The notes below the pieces were generated by a model that saw nothing but the letters and a program-made list of their open reading frames with translations, made no database searches and was not told the DNA's origin. Shown here in pieces: positions 35,331-46,400 of a stretch of 64,000 nucleotides of DNA (position 1 is its first letter; the number at the start of each line of letters is the position of its first letter). Location of the stretch: assembly GCF_012273895.1 (NCBI RefSeq), contig NC_052123.1:620001-684000 (forward strand), read 5' to 3'. A program made the translations under genes and the position numbers. Source of the DNA: Zerene cesonia. Taxonomy: Eukaryota; Arthropoda; Insecta; Lepidoptera; Pieridae.

Positions 35331-36756
35331 AGATCTTTCATAGAATAAAAGCTCTACTATACTTATAAACGTGGAAAAATTTCAAGTTCGTTTTAAAATC
35401 GAAAAATATTCATTAAAGGAGGGATAGACATTTCAAAATAATATATTGAAAATATAGTTGATTATACTAAACTATTTGTTCATTCTACATAAAAACTCCA
35501 ATAGGAATATTTACTTAGAATAGAAAATAAATAATATTATACATTTACGTGTTACGTACTTTTATTGAATAAATTATATTAACAGCGGTATTTCTTATTC
35601 TCTGACTTTCTATTTTCTTCATATACGAATTAATCACAAATAGGTACTTACCCTATTTACCGCACTTGAAATGGTAAAGTTGGGTAAACACTTCCAGTAA
35701 GGAATTCCTTCAAATAATTTTATTTACAATATCAAAACACTGACACACATGCCTTGTTCATTATTGATTCGTTACACATTGGACACTACCGCGCGGAATG
35801 TATATAACATTTAATATGTATGCCGCAACAGGATAAATTATTCAAGGAGAACCATTAAACGGTTGATTGCATTCTTGCTCATTATAAAATGAAATAAGAA
35901 ATTTCAAACTTCAGAGTTGTGACTTGTGAGTTACAAGTAGAGATTATAGATTTCTCTGATGTCAAATTCGAATTGACATTTGACAGCCGACGCAGGGCAC
36001 TGTGCAATGGTGAAGTTTGTTTTTAAACGGTTTGTAGTGGTTATAGACAAAAACTTTAAGGAAGAAGTATTTTAGTTAGCTGTATCGCTATAAATTATTT
36101 TTTCTCCATTTCTTTTCATTGTCTTCACTCTTTTTCAAAATTACTTAAGCAGTTATTGTAGTTTTTAGTTAATAAAATAATGCGAAACGATGATAATATA
36201 CTGCTATTATTACGCATAGCAAATTATATAGTAAAAAATTAGATGTGAGTTTCGCAAAGAAAATTTAATAGTGTATGATTATTTGTAAGATTCTGCTAGA
36301 GAACTTGAGATAAGACTAATAATTCTTCTTAAAAATTGCTAAAAAACATTTAGGTGTAAAATTATAATATATGTATAATTATATTATGAAGTTTATTTGC
36401 AATTATTTAAACTTCACTTTTCGAAATAAGAGTTTAATCTTCTAAAACAAACAAATTTAGACGACAAATTAGTTCAACACAATTTTTATTTGTATTTACA
36501 TAAATTAAATAGAAAATTTTGTGAACATTTAGTAACCTACATTATGCGCATATATTTATGTTTATGTGCAATCATTACCTTTAAAGATTGTTAATATTTT
36601 TTTCTTTTATTCTGGCTTTTTTAATAATCTAATCTTGCTCTTGACCGGAAGTTCAAATGTCAGCAGGTCAAGAATTATATTCATAAACATTAACTGTTTT
36701 ATTTCACGTTCGAACCTCGAGAATTGAAGTTCTCGAGTGACCAGTGACCACTAATC

Positions 36757-36819
36757 AGTTGAATGCTGACTATAAATTACAAATGACGTCTCTGTGATAA
36801 TTTTTTTGTGTTGTGAAAG
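36757..36819 (+). promoter_or_regulatory. Possible start site and non-coding first exon (DUF229 copy 2?)
   Basis: An arthropod initiator (aaTCAGTT, A at 36757) is followed at +28 by TGACGT, close to the downstream promoter element consensus. A strong donor (gaaag|gtaaga) is at 36819/36820. There is no TATA box. The next plus-strand acceptor feeding a known gene is at 43439, so this may be the leader exon of the second DUF229 gene. An 8-bp-arm palindrome (ctcgagaa) lies just upstream at about 36716-36737. Inferred only. Confidence 0.3.
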
Positions 36820-37354
36820 GTAAGAGCTGTTCACACAAATAAGTTGAAACATTATAGTAGTTATAATAGATATAACACTTTTTGTTAAATTATAATACAA
36901 CTCGATAAATGTGCAAAATAAAAATTATTCATTCAATAATGTTTGAACAAATTAATTAATTAATAATTAAAAATATAACACATTGCATAAGATAGTTCTA
37001 ATTCTGCAGATGATGAAACAATAATAACTATATATAATTAAACATAACTTTATTTTCTGACTAGAGCAAAATGGAACACTTAGGTAGGCGATATCACTTT
37101 GAATTTTTTGAACTGTATATAATATGATGAAAATCATTTTTGAACATATTATTTATCAGAATATTAACAAGTTCACCAAATTTTTGATCAATCAGCGAGT
37201 GTTTTTTATGCATGAATGGACAATAATATAATACACATAAAATTCAGTTCATGGTCAATTGTTTATGAGGTTTATTTGTCAGTGTATCCAGTGTGTGAAC
37301 GCTCACAATATTAGTTACATAATTCGTATTATAGTATGAAAATGTTCTTAATAT

Positions 37355-38354
37355 NNNNNNNNNNNNNNNNNNNNNNNNNNNNNNNNNNNNNNNNNNNNNN
37401 NNNNNNNNNNNNNNNNNNNNNNNNNNNNNNNNNNNNNNNNNNNNNNNNNNNNNNNNNNNNNNNNNNNNNNNNNNNNNNNNNNNNNNNNNNNNNNNNNNNN
37501 NNNNNNNNNNNNNNNNNNNNNNNNNNNNNNNNNNNNNNNNNNNNNNNNNNNNNNNNNNNNNNNNNNNNNNNNNNNNNNNNNNNNNNNNNNNNNNNNNNNN
37601 NNNNNNNNNNNNNNNNNNNNNNNNNNNNNNNNNNNNNNNNNNNNNNNNNNNNNNNNNNNNNNNNNNNNNNNNNNNNNNNNNNNNNNNNNNNNNNNNNNNN
37701 NNNNNNNNNNNNNNNNNNNNNNNNNNNNNNNNNNNNNNNNNNNNNNNNNNNNNNNNNNNNNNNNNNNNNNNNNNNNNNNNNNNNNNNNNNNNNNNNNNNN
37801 NNNNNNNNNNNNNNNNNNNNNNNNNNNNNNNNNNNNNNNNNNNNNNNNNNNNNNNNNNNNNNNNNNNNNNNNNNNNNNNNNNNNNNNNNNNNNNNNNNNN
37901 NNNNNNNNNNNNNNNNNNNNNNNNNNNNNNNNNNNNNNNNNNNNNNNNNNNNNNNNNNNNNNNNNNNNNNNNNNNNNNNNNNNNNNNNNNNNNNNNNNNN
38001 NNNNNNNNNNNNNNNNNNNNNNNNNNNNNNNNNNNNNNNNNNNNNNNNNNNNNNNNNNNNNNNNNNNNNNNNNNNNNNNNNNNNNNNNNNNNNNNNNNNN
38101 NNNNNNNNNNNNNNNNNNNNNNNNNNNNNNNNNNNNNNNNNNNNNNNNNNNNNNNNNNNNNNNNNNNNNNNNNNNNNNNNNNNNNNNNNNNNNNNNNNNN
38201 NNNNNNNNNNNNNNNNNNNNNNNNNNNNNNNNNNNNNNNNNNNNNNNNNNNNNNNNNNNNNNNNNNNNNNNNNNNNNNNNNNNNNNNNNNNNNNNNNNNN
38301 NNNNNNNNNNNNNNNNNNNNNNNNNNNNNNNNNNNNNNNNNNNNNNNNNNNNNN
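37355..38354. other. Assembly gap, 1000 N
   Basis: Exactly 1000 N. The right edge starts inside a SINE-like repeat. Confidence 0.95.
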
Positions 38355-38515
38355 AATGCGCTGCCCGTTTTAAAGGGGTAAGAGATAGATAGACGACTGG
38401 AAGAAATGAACTGGGAAAGGTGAGGTACCTAGGTGAAAAAACAGGCCTCTGGCTCACCCACTCACCGTACGAAACACAGTAGCATGCGTCTATTTCACGC
38501 CGACTGTGGGGTTGT
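38355..38515 (+). repeat. SINE-like repeat, cut by the gap
   Basis: Begins within the GGGCAACTGAGCTGG family ('aatgcgctgcccgtttta', then 'ctggctcacccactcaccgt'); its 5' part is in the gap. Confidence 0.55.
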
Positions 38516-41060
38516 GTTACTGACCAAGGTTTCGAGGGGTGTTTGATAATTTTATTTTACTTCCGCCCCAGCTTCGCACGGGGGCAACTATGAATGTATT
38601 ATATATACATATGAACCATATTTGTATTAAAAATAACGGCATCGAAATCCGTTGCGTAGTTTCCGACGCACAAACAGAAAAACAGCGGGTAGCGACTTTG
38701 TTTTATACTACGTAGTGTCTTTCTATCCTATTAGTACCATCTCGTCATATCCTATTTCTTTAATATAATAATATTTATAGACACACTAGCCATCCGCCCG
38801 CGGTTTGCCCGCGTAGTCGCAGGAAATTTAGACCCGGGGTTTTTCTAGCATGTTCCCGTTCCCGTGGGATTTCCGGGATAAAAACTACCCTATGTCCGTC
38901 TCCTGGGTCCAAGCTACCTCTGCACAAATTTTCAGCCAAATTGGTTAATCCGTTCTCCAGTTATAAATAGTGTAACTAACACCACTTTCTTTTATATATA
39001 TAGATTTTCTTGTTTATAAACACGAAAATTCACACACACACGAGTCCGCCGATTTATTAAATACTCAAATCACGTATTGAACAGCGTCGCAGTGATCGCA
39101 GTGATCAGTCATTAAATTTGTTATATCTTTTTACATATAAATGGTACACTAATTAAACTTGACAAGAAGTTGCAGGCTATTAAAACGTATTATAACTGTT
39201 TTTATTATTTGGTCTCTAGCTCAATAAGTTAAAGAATAAACCTCAAAACCCCTCATTTTATTTTATTCTTCAAGTCCACGGTATACTTTATACGAATATT
39301 TTATTCATAGAAGTCACATAAAAATTAATAGCTATGTAAGTAATAATGTGTATAATATAAATTCGAAAACTTTCAAATAGGTGACCCTAGAGGAAAATTC
39401 TCCCATTCGTCCAGCGTTCAGTAGTTATTGAGAGGATTTTCTCAATTTTCTCAATAACTACTGGACGCACAAATTTTAAAATTGAACACACATAAGACAA
39501 ATAGACATTTCACATTAAAATATTTGCAAAAGAAAGTTTAAAAAATTCGAAACTAGCCGCTGGGGGAACACACTAGAACATTCGGGCGGACGCCAGACAT
39601 TCGACAATGGACAATGAAAACAATGGACATAGTTTTGAGATATAGACCGAAAATCGGTTTAGTGGTCTTTCTGTAATGAGCATCAACTTGAACATGTCCA
39701 GCAAAGAGTTCAATTTGATTGGCGGAATAATTTATGTACTAGAACTTACTTTCCAAATTATTGATGATAGTATCCATTTAATTTCTTTATCTTCTCGGAT
39801 CATCACTTCGTAATTAAATATAATATTTAATTCAAATTATCATATTTTAAAATTGAAGTCGACATGTAAATCAAATTTCAATTCAGATCGTAGCGGCAAT
39901 TTTTTTATTTTAAGGCAGTTAATAAAACAGAAGTCAATTGAATGTCCCTTATTTTATTGACATAAATCATATTATTTTCTTATTACAAAAAAGATATAAA
40001 ACTTATAAAAATGTTGTTTCCTTAAAAAAGATCAAATGTTAATTTTATTTTATAAAATATGTTAATTATGTTTTATAAAGTATATTACTTTTACAATAAT
40101 AGTATAAAATAATGTTTTCAATAATTTGGGCGGAAGTAATATTAATCATGTACATATCCTGCCAACATTATGAAAAATGGAAATATAACCGTTATAGTAC
40201 CTAATTCCGGTATTGTCTATGCTATGAGGGTCTTTATGAGACATAAGCAATATTTTTTATCTACATCATTCGTCATTCCTCATAATTTATCATGTGTATA
40301 CATATGTTCTTAAAGTGTGGGACAAAAGAAGGCTAAAGAAAAAAACGTAACTACTGTAAATATTTATTTTTCACTCATGAACTTACATAATTAATATACA
40401 AGTGGTAATACTTATAATATGCGTACATCTAAAACAATCAACACATATTGACAGTGGAAAAAATCAAACTGATTAATAGTTGCCAAGTAATCTAGCAATC
40501 CATACTTCTACACTAATACATATATAAAAATGAAGAGTTTGTTTGTTTGTTTGTCTGCTTCCTCAAACCGATAATCACAACTACAGAAAAAGTTTGAACC
40601 GGAGAAATGAAAACGAGTAAAATCACTGGTACCGTCTGCCTTTAATTTGACTGCACGGGCATAGCCGCGGGCAGAAAGTATGTTAAATTTATAATGAATA
40701 CACATTACATTAGTAATTTTTGTTTTCTATTTACCTACTATGGTGAAATGTATGTGCTATTTGAACAATTTTACCTCCTTCAGTAACATGGTAGAAAAAA
40801 ATATATGAAAAATGTAGTTTAGTAATGTTTTCCCATATGTTTATCACAAAATGCATGCTGAATGTACAATTATTATCAGTAACCTATATATGTAGCGGTT
40901 ATTGATAATTACGGCTACAATATTATTGAAGAATTTATTACAAATAGAACGCTATGTCTATTATGCTGAAAATTTTGTACAACAGCTTTTATATTGAAAT
41001 TAAGTATCCATACATATACTATGCCTCCATTCTTAGTAAATTTACCGTTAATTGATTGTA
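38516..41060. other. Intergenic between the DUF229 genes, part 2
   Basis: No exon recognised. A CTAG-type element on the minus strand (about 38785-39004, beginning 'ctagccatccgcccgcggtt') and an inverted repeat at about 39405-39470 are present. A probable 3' poly(A) signal (AATAAA on the minus strand, 41084-41079) for the neighbouring gene lies just beyond the right end. Confidence 0.5.
39405..39470. repeat. Imperfect inverted repeat
   Basis: 'cagtagttattgaga' and 'ctcaataactactg' face each other around 'ggattttctcaatttt'. It resembles the fold-back at 26734-26795 but is less perfect. Confidence 0.45.
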
Positions 41061-41118
41061 TTATTTCAATTGGGTTGCTTTATTGTTGTCTTAATTAATG
41101 TCGAACTTCATACATTAC

Positions 41119-41931
41119 TTAATCTTCAAAACAACCAATAGGGCTCAACTCTAACTTAACAAATAAATCAGCTACTGCGTAAATTGGTTCATTTAACTTA
41201 CTAAATGTAAGAGCCTTTAACCCTGCTATATCAGAAACTTTATCAAACACATATTTGTACTTATTATACACGTATACACCTTTAGCAGTGCAAATGTATG
41301 GTTTATGGTAAATGTCCGTCGTCAGTGCATCCACCGTATGCATTTCATGAGTATTAATTGCTCTGGTACCCATTTTTATTCTAAAAAGCTTCTTATTTTG
41401 TAGAAAGAACATGTTATTGTCATCGTCTATGATAATTTTATCCGCTTCCACTCCACGCATCTCGGGAACTAAACTTGCGTAACCATCTTCAAATTTATAC
41501 ACTTCTCGTCTCCTATTTGTAAAATATAGACCGTCTCTAAAATGCACACTTTTCACATCCTCCTGTATTGGAAGTCGTTCTGGAACTTTCTGTTCGTTTA
41601 TTTTGAAGAGACCATCAGCACCGCCGACGTATACCTTTCCATAAAACTGGTCGACAGTTACGGATGTTGCATTTCTGATACCATTTATGGTTCCGATTTT
41701 ACGAGTACTTATATCGAAATAGCCAAGAAATAGTACAGGTGTTTCAGAGAGTGATTCATACGTAAAGTATAGGGTGTTATCGTTTTTGTTGTAGGCAAAG
41801 TCGTGCAAATGGTGTATCCCTTCCTTGATAATATATAGATTGAAGTATTTATCATCGAAATAGACACCATGGCATCTCTTATCACCGCTAGTTAAAGTGA
41901 AGAGGGCAGATATTATAAACAGCAGCTTCAT
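41119..41931 (-). CDS. Ommochrome-binding-protein-like, copy 1
   Basis: One coding exon of 270 aa. Signal peptide MKLLFIISALFTLTSG, then a mature protein starting DKRCHGVYFDD. The body has repeated short strands (NTLYFTYESLSE, GKVYVGGADGLFKINEQ, KPYICTAKGVYVYNKYKY) like a small beta-propeller. It ends LSPIGCFED. The CxGV near the start and the Cys near the end match the layout of the lepidopteran haemolymph ommochrome-binding protein family (about 270-280 aa), which binds tryptophan-derived pigment. The acceptor ttttcccag at 41939 lies 7 bp before the ATG and implies a 5' leader intron; the rest of the leader and promoter are in the adjacent gap. Secreted; the ligand is inferred from the family. 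Related copies are at 58.8 and 60.2 kb. Confidence 0.85.
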   Translation of the reverse strand: MKLLFIISALFTLTSGDKRCHGVYFDDKYFNLYIIKEGIHHLHDFAYNKNDNTLYFTYESLSETPVLFLGYFDISTRKIGTINGIRNATSVTVDQFYGKVYVGGADGLFKINEQKVPERLPIQEDVKSVHFRDGLYFTNRRREVYKFEDGYASLVPEMRGVEADKIIIDDDNNMFFLQNKKLFRIKMGTRAINTHEMHTVDALTTDIYHKPYICTAKGVYVYNKYKYVFDKVSDIAGLKALTFSKLNEPIYAVADLFVKLELSPIGCFED

Positions 41932-41975
41932 GGTAATACTGGGAAAAGAATATTATTATAAATATTTCGTATTTG

Positions 41976-42975
41976 NNNNNNNNNNNNNNNNNNNNNNNNN
42001 NNNNNNNNNNNNNNNNNNNNNNNNNNNNNNNNNNNNNNNNNNNNNNNNNNNNNNNNNNNNNNNNNNNNNNNNNNNNNNNNNNNNNNNNNNNNNNNNNNNN
42101 NNNNNNNNNNNNNNNNNNNNNNNNNNNNNNNNNNNNNNNNNNNNNNNNNNNNNNNNNNNNNNNNNNNNNNNNNNNNNNNNNNNNNNNNNNNNNNNNNNNN
42201 NNNNNNNNNNNNNNNNNNNNNNNNNNNNNNNNNNNNNNNNNNNNNNNNNNNNNNNNNNNNNNNNNNNNNNNNNNNNNNNNNNNNNNNNNNNNNNNNNNNN
42301 NNNNNNNNNNNNNNNNNNNNNNNNNNNNNNNNNNNNNNNNNNNNNNNNNNNNNNNNNNNNNNNNNNNNNNNNNNNNNNNNNNNNNNNNNNNNNNNNNNNN
42401 NNNNNNNNNNNNNNNNNNNNNNNNNNNNNNNNNNNNNNNNNNNNNNNNNNNNNNNNNNNNNNNNNNNNNNNNNNNNNNNNNNNNNNNNNNNNNNNNNNNN
42501 NNNNNNNNNNNNNNNNNNNNNNNNNNNNNNNNNNNNNNNNNNNNNNNNNNNNNNNNNNNNNNNNNNNNNNNNNNNNNNNNNNNNNNNNNNNNNNNNNNNN
42601 NNNNNNNNNNNNNNNNNNNNNNNNNNNNNNNNNNNNNNNNNNNNNNNNNNNNNNNNNNNNNNNNNNNNNNNNNNNNNNNNNNNNNNNNNNNNNNNNNNNN
42701 NNNNNNNNNNNNNNNNNNNNNNNNNNNNNNNNNNNNNNNNNNNNNNNNNNNNNNNNNNNNNNNNNNNNNNNNNNNNNNNNNNNNNNNNNNNNNNNNNNNN
42801 NNNNNNNNNNNNNNNNNNNNNNNNNNNNNNNNNNNNNNNNNNNNNNNNNNNNNNNNNNNNNNNNNNNNNNNNNNNNNNNNNNNNNNNNNNNNNNNNNNNN
42901 NNNNNNNNNNNNNNNNNNNNNNNNNNNNNNNNNNNNNNNNNNNNNNNNNNNNNNNNNNNNNNNNNNNNNNNNNNN
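41976..42975. other. Assembly gap, 1000 N
   Basis: Exactly 1000 N between the ommochrome-binding-like gene and the DUF229 copy 2 leader. It may hide the promoter of the former and a leader exon of the latter. The right edge starts in a SINE-like fragment (42976-43020, minus). Confidence 0.95.
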
Positions 42976-43126
42976 TTGGCGAAACCACTAACTCAATTAC
43001 CCACTATGACATAAAAAAGGCCCTAAAACAAAAAATGGTTCATAATTCGACTATATTTTTAGTTTTAACACTCGATAACTCCGTGGGTATTTAACCGATA
43101 GTGCGTGATTATTTTTGTCTGTTGAT

Positions 43127-43398
43127 AGAAAATTGTTGTAATTTGACCCCCATTTTAACCCTACCTGCTTCCTCCCCCCAGTGGCCTTTTGTGAGAAGTA
43201 ATCACACTAATATTTTTTTGCCCATCAATCATGCTGAAACTACTGAACGTATTTTGATGATATTTGGTATACAGATAAGGTATGAGCTGACTTGGGTGAT
43301 AGGATACTTTTTATCCCGATTAAATGCTCCCTTGGGACATAACAGGAATCTTGATATCCGGGCGGAGCCGAGCCGAGCGTCTAGTTATACATATATAT
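43127..43398 (+). repeat. Duplicated block with CTAG-ended element, copy 1
   Basis: Nearly identical by eye to 53628-53900, including 'ttgtaatttgacccccattt' and 'tcctccccccagtggccttt' before the CCGGGCGGAGCC-CTAG element. Only about 40 bp separate it from the acceptor of the first DUF229 copy 2 coding exon. Confidence 0.7.
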
Positions 43399-43487
43399 AA
43401 CTTTCTTAAGCTGATTTCATATTAAAACATGCTTTTCAGCTAAACCACAACATAAAGAGGTTACAGAACCGATCGAGGAAGGTACAA

Positions 43488-46400
43488 ATGCTGACTGTTA
43501 TATGTGTGGGCACTTTCATATCCACCGGACTATATTTATACATGTACAAGGAACTTAGCGATGATATGTTGACCACTAACCCGTAAGTCCTACTAATCCT
43601 AATATTATAAACGCGAAAGTTTGTGGGTATGGATGGGTGTATGTACGTATGGATGTTTGTTACTCTTTCACGCTAACCTACCTACTACGCTACGTAACTT
43701 GTAAATTGCAATGTTTGGTACGTACATAGCTGGACAACTGCAATAACACATAAGCATTTTTATCCCGATATTCCTACGGGATACAGACTTGCGTGGATGA
43801 AACCGCGGGGAGCAGCTAGTAACTTTATAAAAATAAAATATTCCATCAAAAAATTTATATTAAACTCTCCCATACATAATATAGTACTAGTATAGTATTA
43901 TGTTATCTGTAGTAATGTTTACAAAACATATAAAAAAGAGTAACTTGATGAATTTTGACTTAACAAGCAAAGCCCGGATAGCTCAGTCGGTAGAGCATTG
44001 GACTTTTAATCCAAGGGTCCAGGGTTCAAGTCCCTGTTCGGGCGGTTAATTTTATGCAATATTTATCTAATAATAAAGTATATATTCATCTGAATTGAAA
44101 TAAATGTTTCTTTCTTTCTTTCTTTCTTGAATTCGGTACGATAGAAAACGTATTCTCCTTTATTGCCCACTAGCTTTTGCCCGCGGCTTCGCACGCGTTA
44201 AATTCGGAGTTGTTCTATAGATATCTTCCTCTTGAATTATTCTTTCTATAAAATAAAGCCCCATTCAATTCTGTTGGGTAGTTTTTTTTATGTCTTAGCG
44301 GGCAACTGAGCTTGTGGATCACCTGACGGTAGGCGATCACCACCACCCATGAACATTCGCAGAGGTAGTGTCTCTGCAAATGCGCTACCCGCTTAAAAGG
44401 GGTAAGTGATAGGGATAGGATTGACGACTAGAACGAAGGAATGGACTAAGAAGGGTGAGGAAAAGGAAAAGGGCCCTCGGTTCCCCCACTCACCGTACGA
44501 AACACAATATATATACTATTAAATCACACCGGTTTTCTGTGGGAGGTGTGGGACTTCACCAGTGCGAGCTGGCCCAATTCGTGCCACATTTAAAAGATTT
44601 ACCTACTTGTAAGAATCTAAGCATACATACAAACAAAGGGACAGACGCGGGAAGCGACTTTGCTCTATACTATGTAATAGTACTAGTTTATGAACTCTTA
44701 ACCGACTTCAAAGAGTGCAATGTGTGTATTTTCGTTGCAGAATTCATCCAAACACGCGCACGCACGTGTCATCGCCGGACGTCGGTTGTATCTTCCCGGA
44801 CGTCGATCCGTTTTCGCCGGTCGCCATGAAGTATAACAGGGACATGCCGAAGGTTACGTGCAAGGGGAAGGATTGGGTCGAGTGCAATGTACGTCACCAC
44901 CATCACCACTATGATCATCGCCCATGTCCTTTTCCTTACCCTTCCCAGCCCTTTCCTTTATTCATCTCATCAATCCTTTCCAATATAAAGTCATCAATTG
45001 ACCTCTTACGCCTCACCAAATGTTCATGAGCGGTGGTAGCGCTTACCATCAGGCGACCCACCAGCTAATAAAAAAAACCGCCAACATCATTCATCACCTT
45101 CACTATATTTACCACCACCACCACCACGTGCATCCTTTTCAAGATAATAAGATGTGCTCATGAAATTATTGTATTGTCACTAATCCTACTAATATTATAA
45201 ATGCGAAAGTTTGTAAGGATGTGTGTGCGTTTGTTGCTCTTTCACGCAAAGACTACTGAACCGATTACAATAAAATTTGGTACGTAGACAGCTGGACAAC
45301 CGGAATAACGTCATATAGGCAGCTTTTTATCCCGATATTCCTACGGGATACAGATTTACGTGGGTGAAACCGCGGGGCGCAGCTAGTATTATAAATGCGA
45401 AAGTTTGTAAGGATGTGTGTGCATTTGTTGCTCTTTCACGCAAAAACTACTGAACTGATTGCAATAAAATTTGGTACGTAGACAGCTGGACAACTGGAAT
45501 AACATATAGGCAACTGTTTATCCCGATATTCCTTCGGGATACGGACTTACGCGGGTGAAACCGCGGGTATGAATTAAATTTGTCCATTTAAAGTGTGTCA
45601 AATTTGAGTCAAATGAGTCGGTCACATACAAACACACAGGTGAAGCTAATAAAAGTGTGATAAAAAGAAACATATATCATGAATCGTTATTTTATTTTAT
45701 GTTTTCTCTTGCAGATGTCAGAATGTTATGTTAAAAAGGAGATATTGGATACAAAAAGGGACATCACCTGCGTATACAAAGATATCATATACATAGATGA
45801 TGATAATTATAAAATCGGTGATGGAGTCAAGTTGTCTGGTGATGAAAAGTATATACTCAATCAAAGTGATTACTTTAAAGTGTCGTGTTTTGGCTACGAT
45901 AAGAAGGGGTGAGTGTTTGTATTTGTTTTCAACCGTTTTCAAAAAAAGAGAATTCTAAAATTGACCCTATTTTTTGGTTTGTTAACTCAGAACACTCAAC
46001 TGGGAGTATGATGATTCTTTTTGTCATTTCAAATGCATCTGTGTGGCTCCATTCAAAATTTTGTTGTTTTATTATAAGATTAATCTTCTTCACAATTACT
46101 TTTGATAATTTATAAGGTTATAAGACTATACAACCTCCTATTTTCAAGTTGGTTAAAATCTTATTTGCTACCATAATAATAATAATAAATAATAAATAAA
46201 TCTTTATTTCTTAGGTTTTTTACATTATTGTACAAGTGGATTGTGGCTCAGGCCCTCTTGCTAGGTAATACCTGTGTTAAGAGGACCTGTTCCTTCTCTT
46301 AGAGTGATACATATAATAATAATAACATTGTTCTAAGTAGATCGAAAGATTAAATTTTTTTTTTCTTTTTTTATTTATATATCTAAGGGTAATCCAATTT

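Larger units (their letters stand above)
31870..36750. other. Intergenic between the two DUF229 genes, part 1
   Basis: No coding exons recognised. Listed repeats: SINE-like 32272-32585, MITE 32956-33247, Helitron-like 33631-33830 and 34420-34620, LINE tail 35195-35330. The upstream non-coding exon and promoter implied for the minus-strand DUF229 gene should lie here, but I could not place them. Confidence 0.5.

Noticed and set aside
44455..44829. Open frame of 124 codons on the plus strand
   Set aside because: Most of it is a SINE-like repeat; only the part after the acceptor at 44740 overlaps a real exon, in a different frame.
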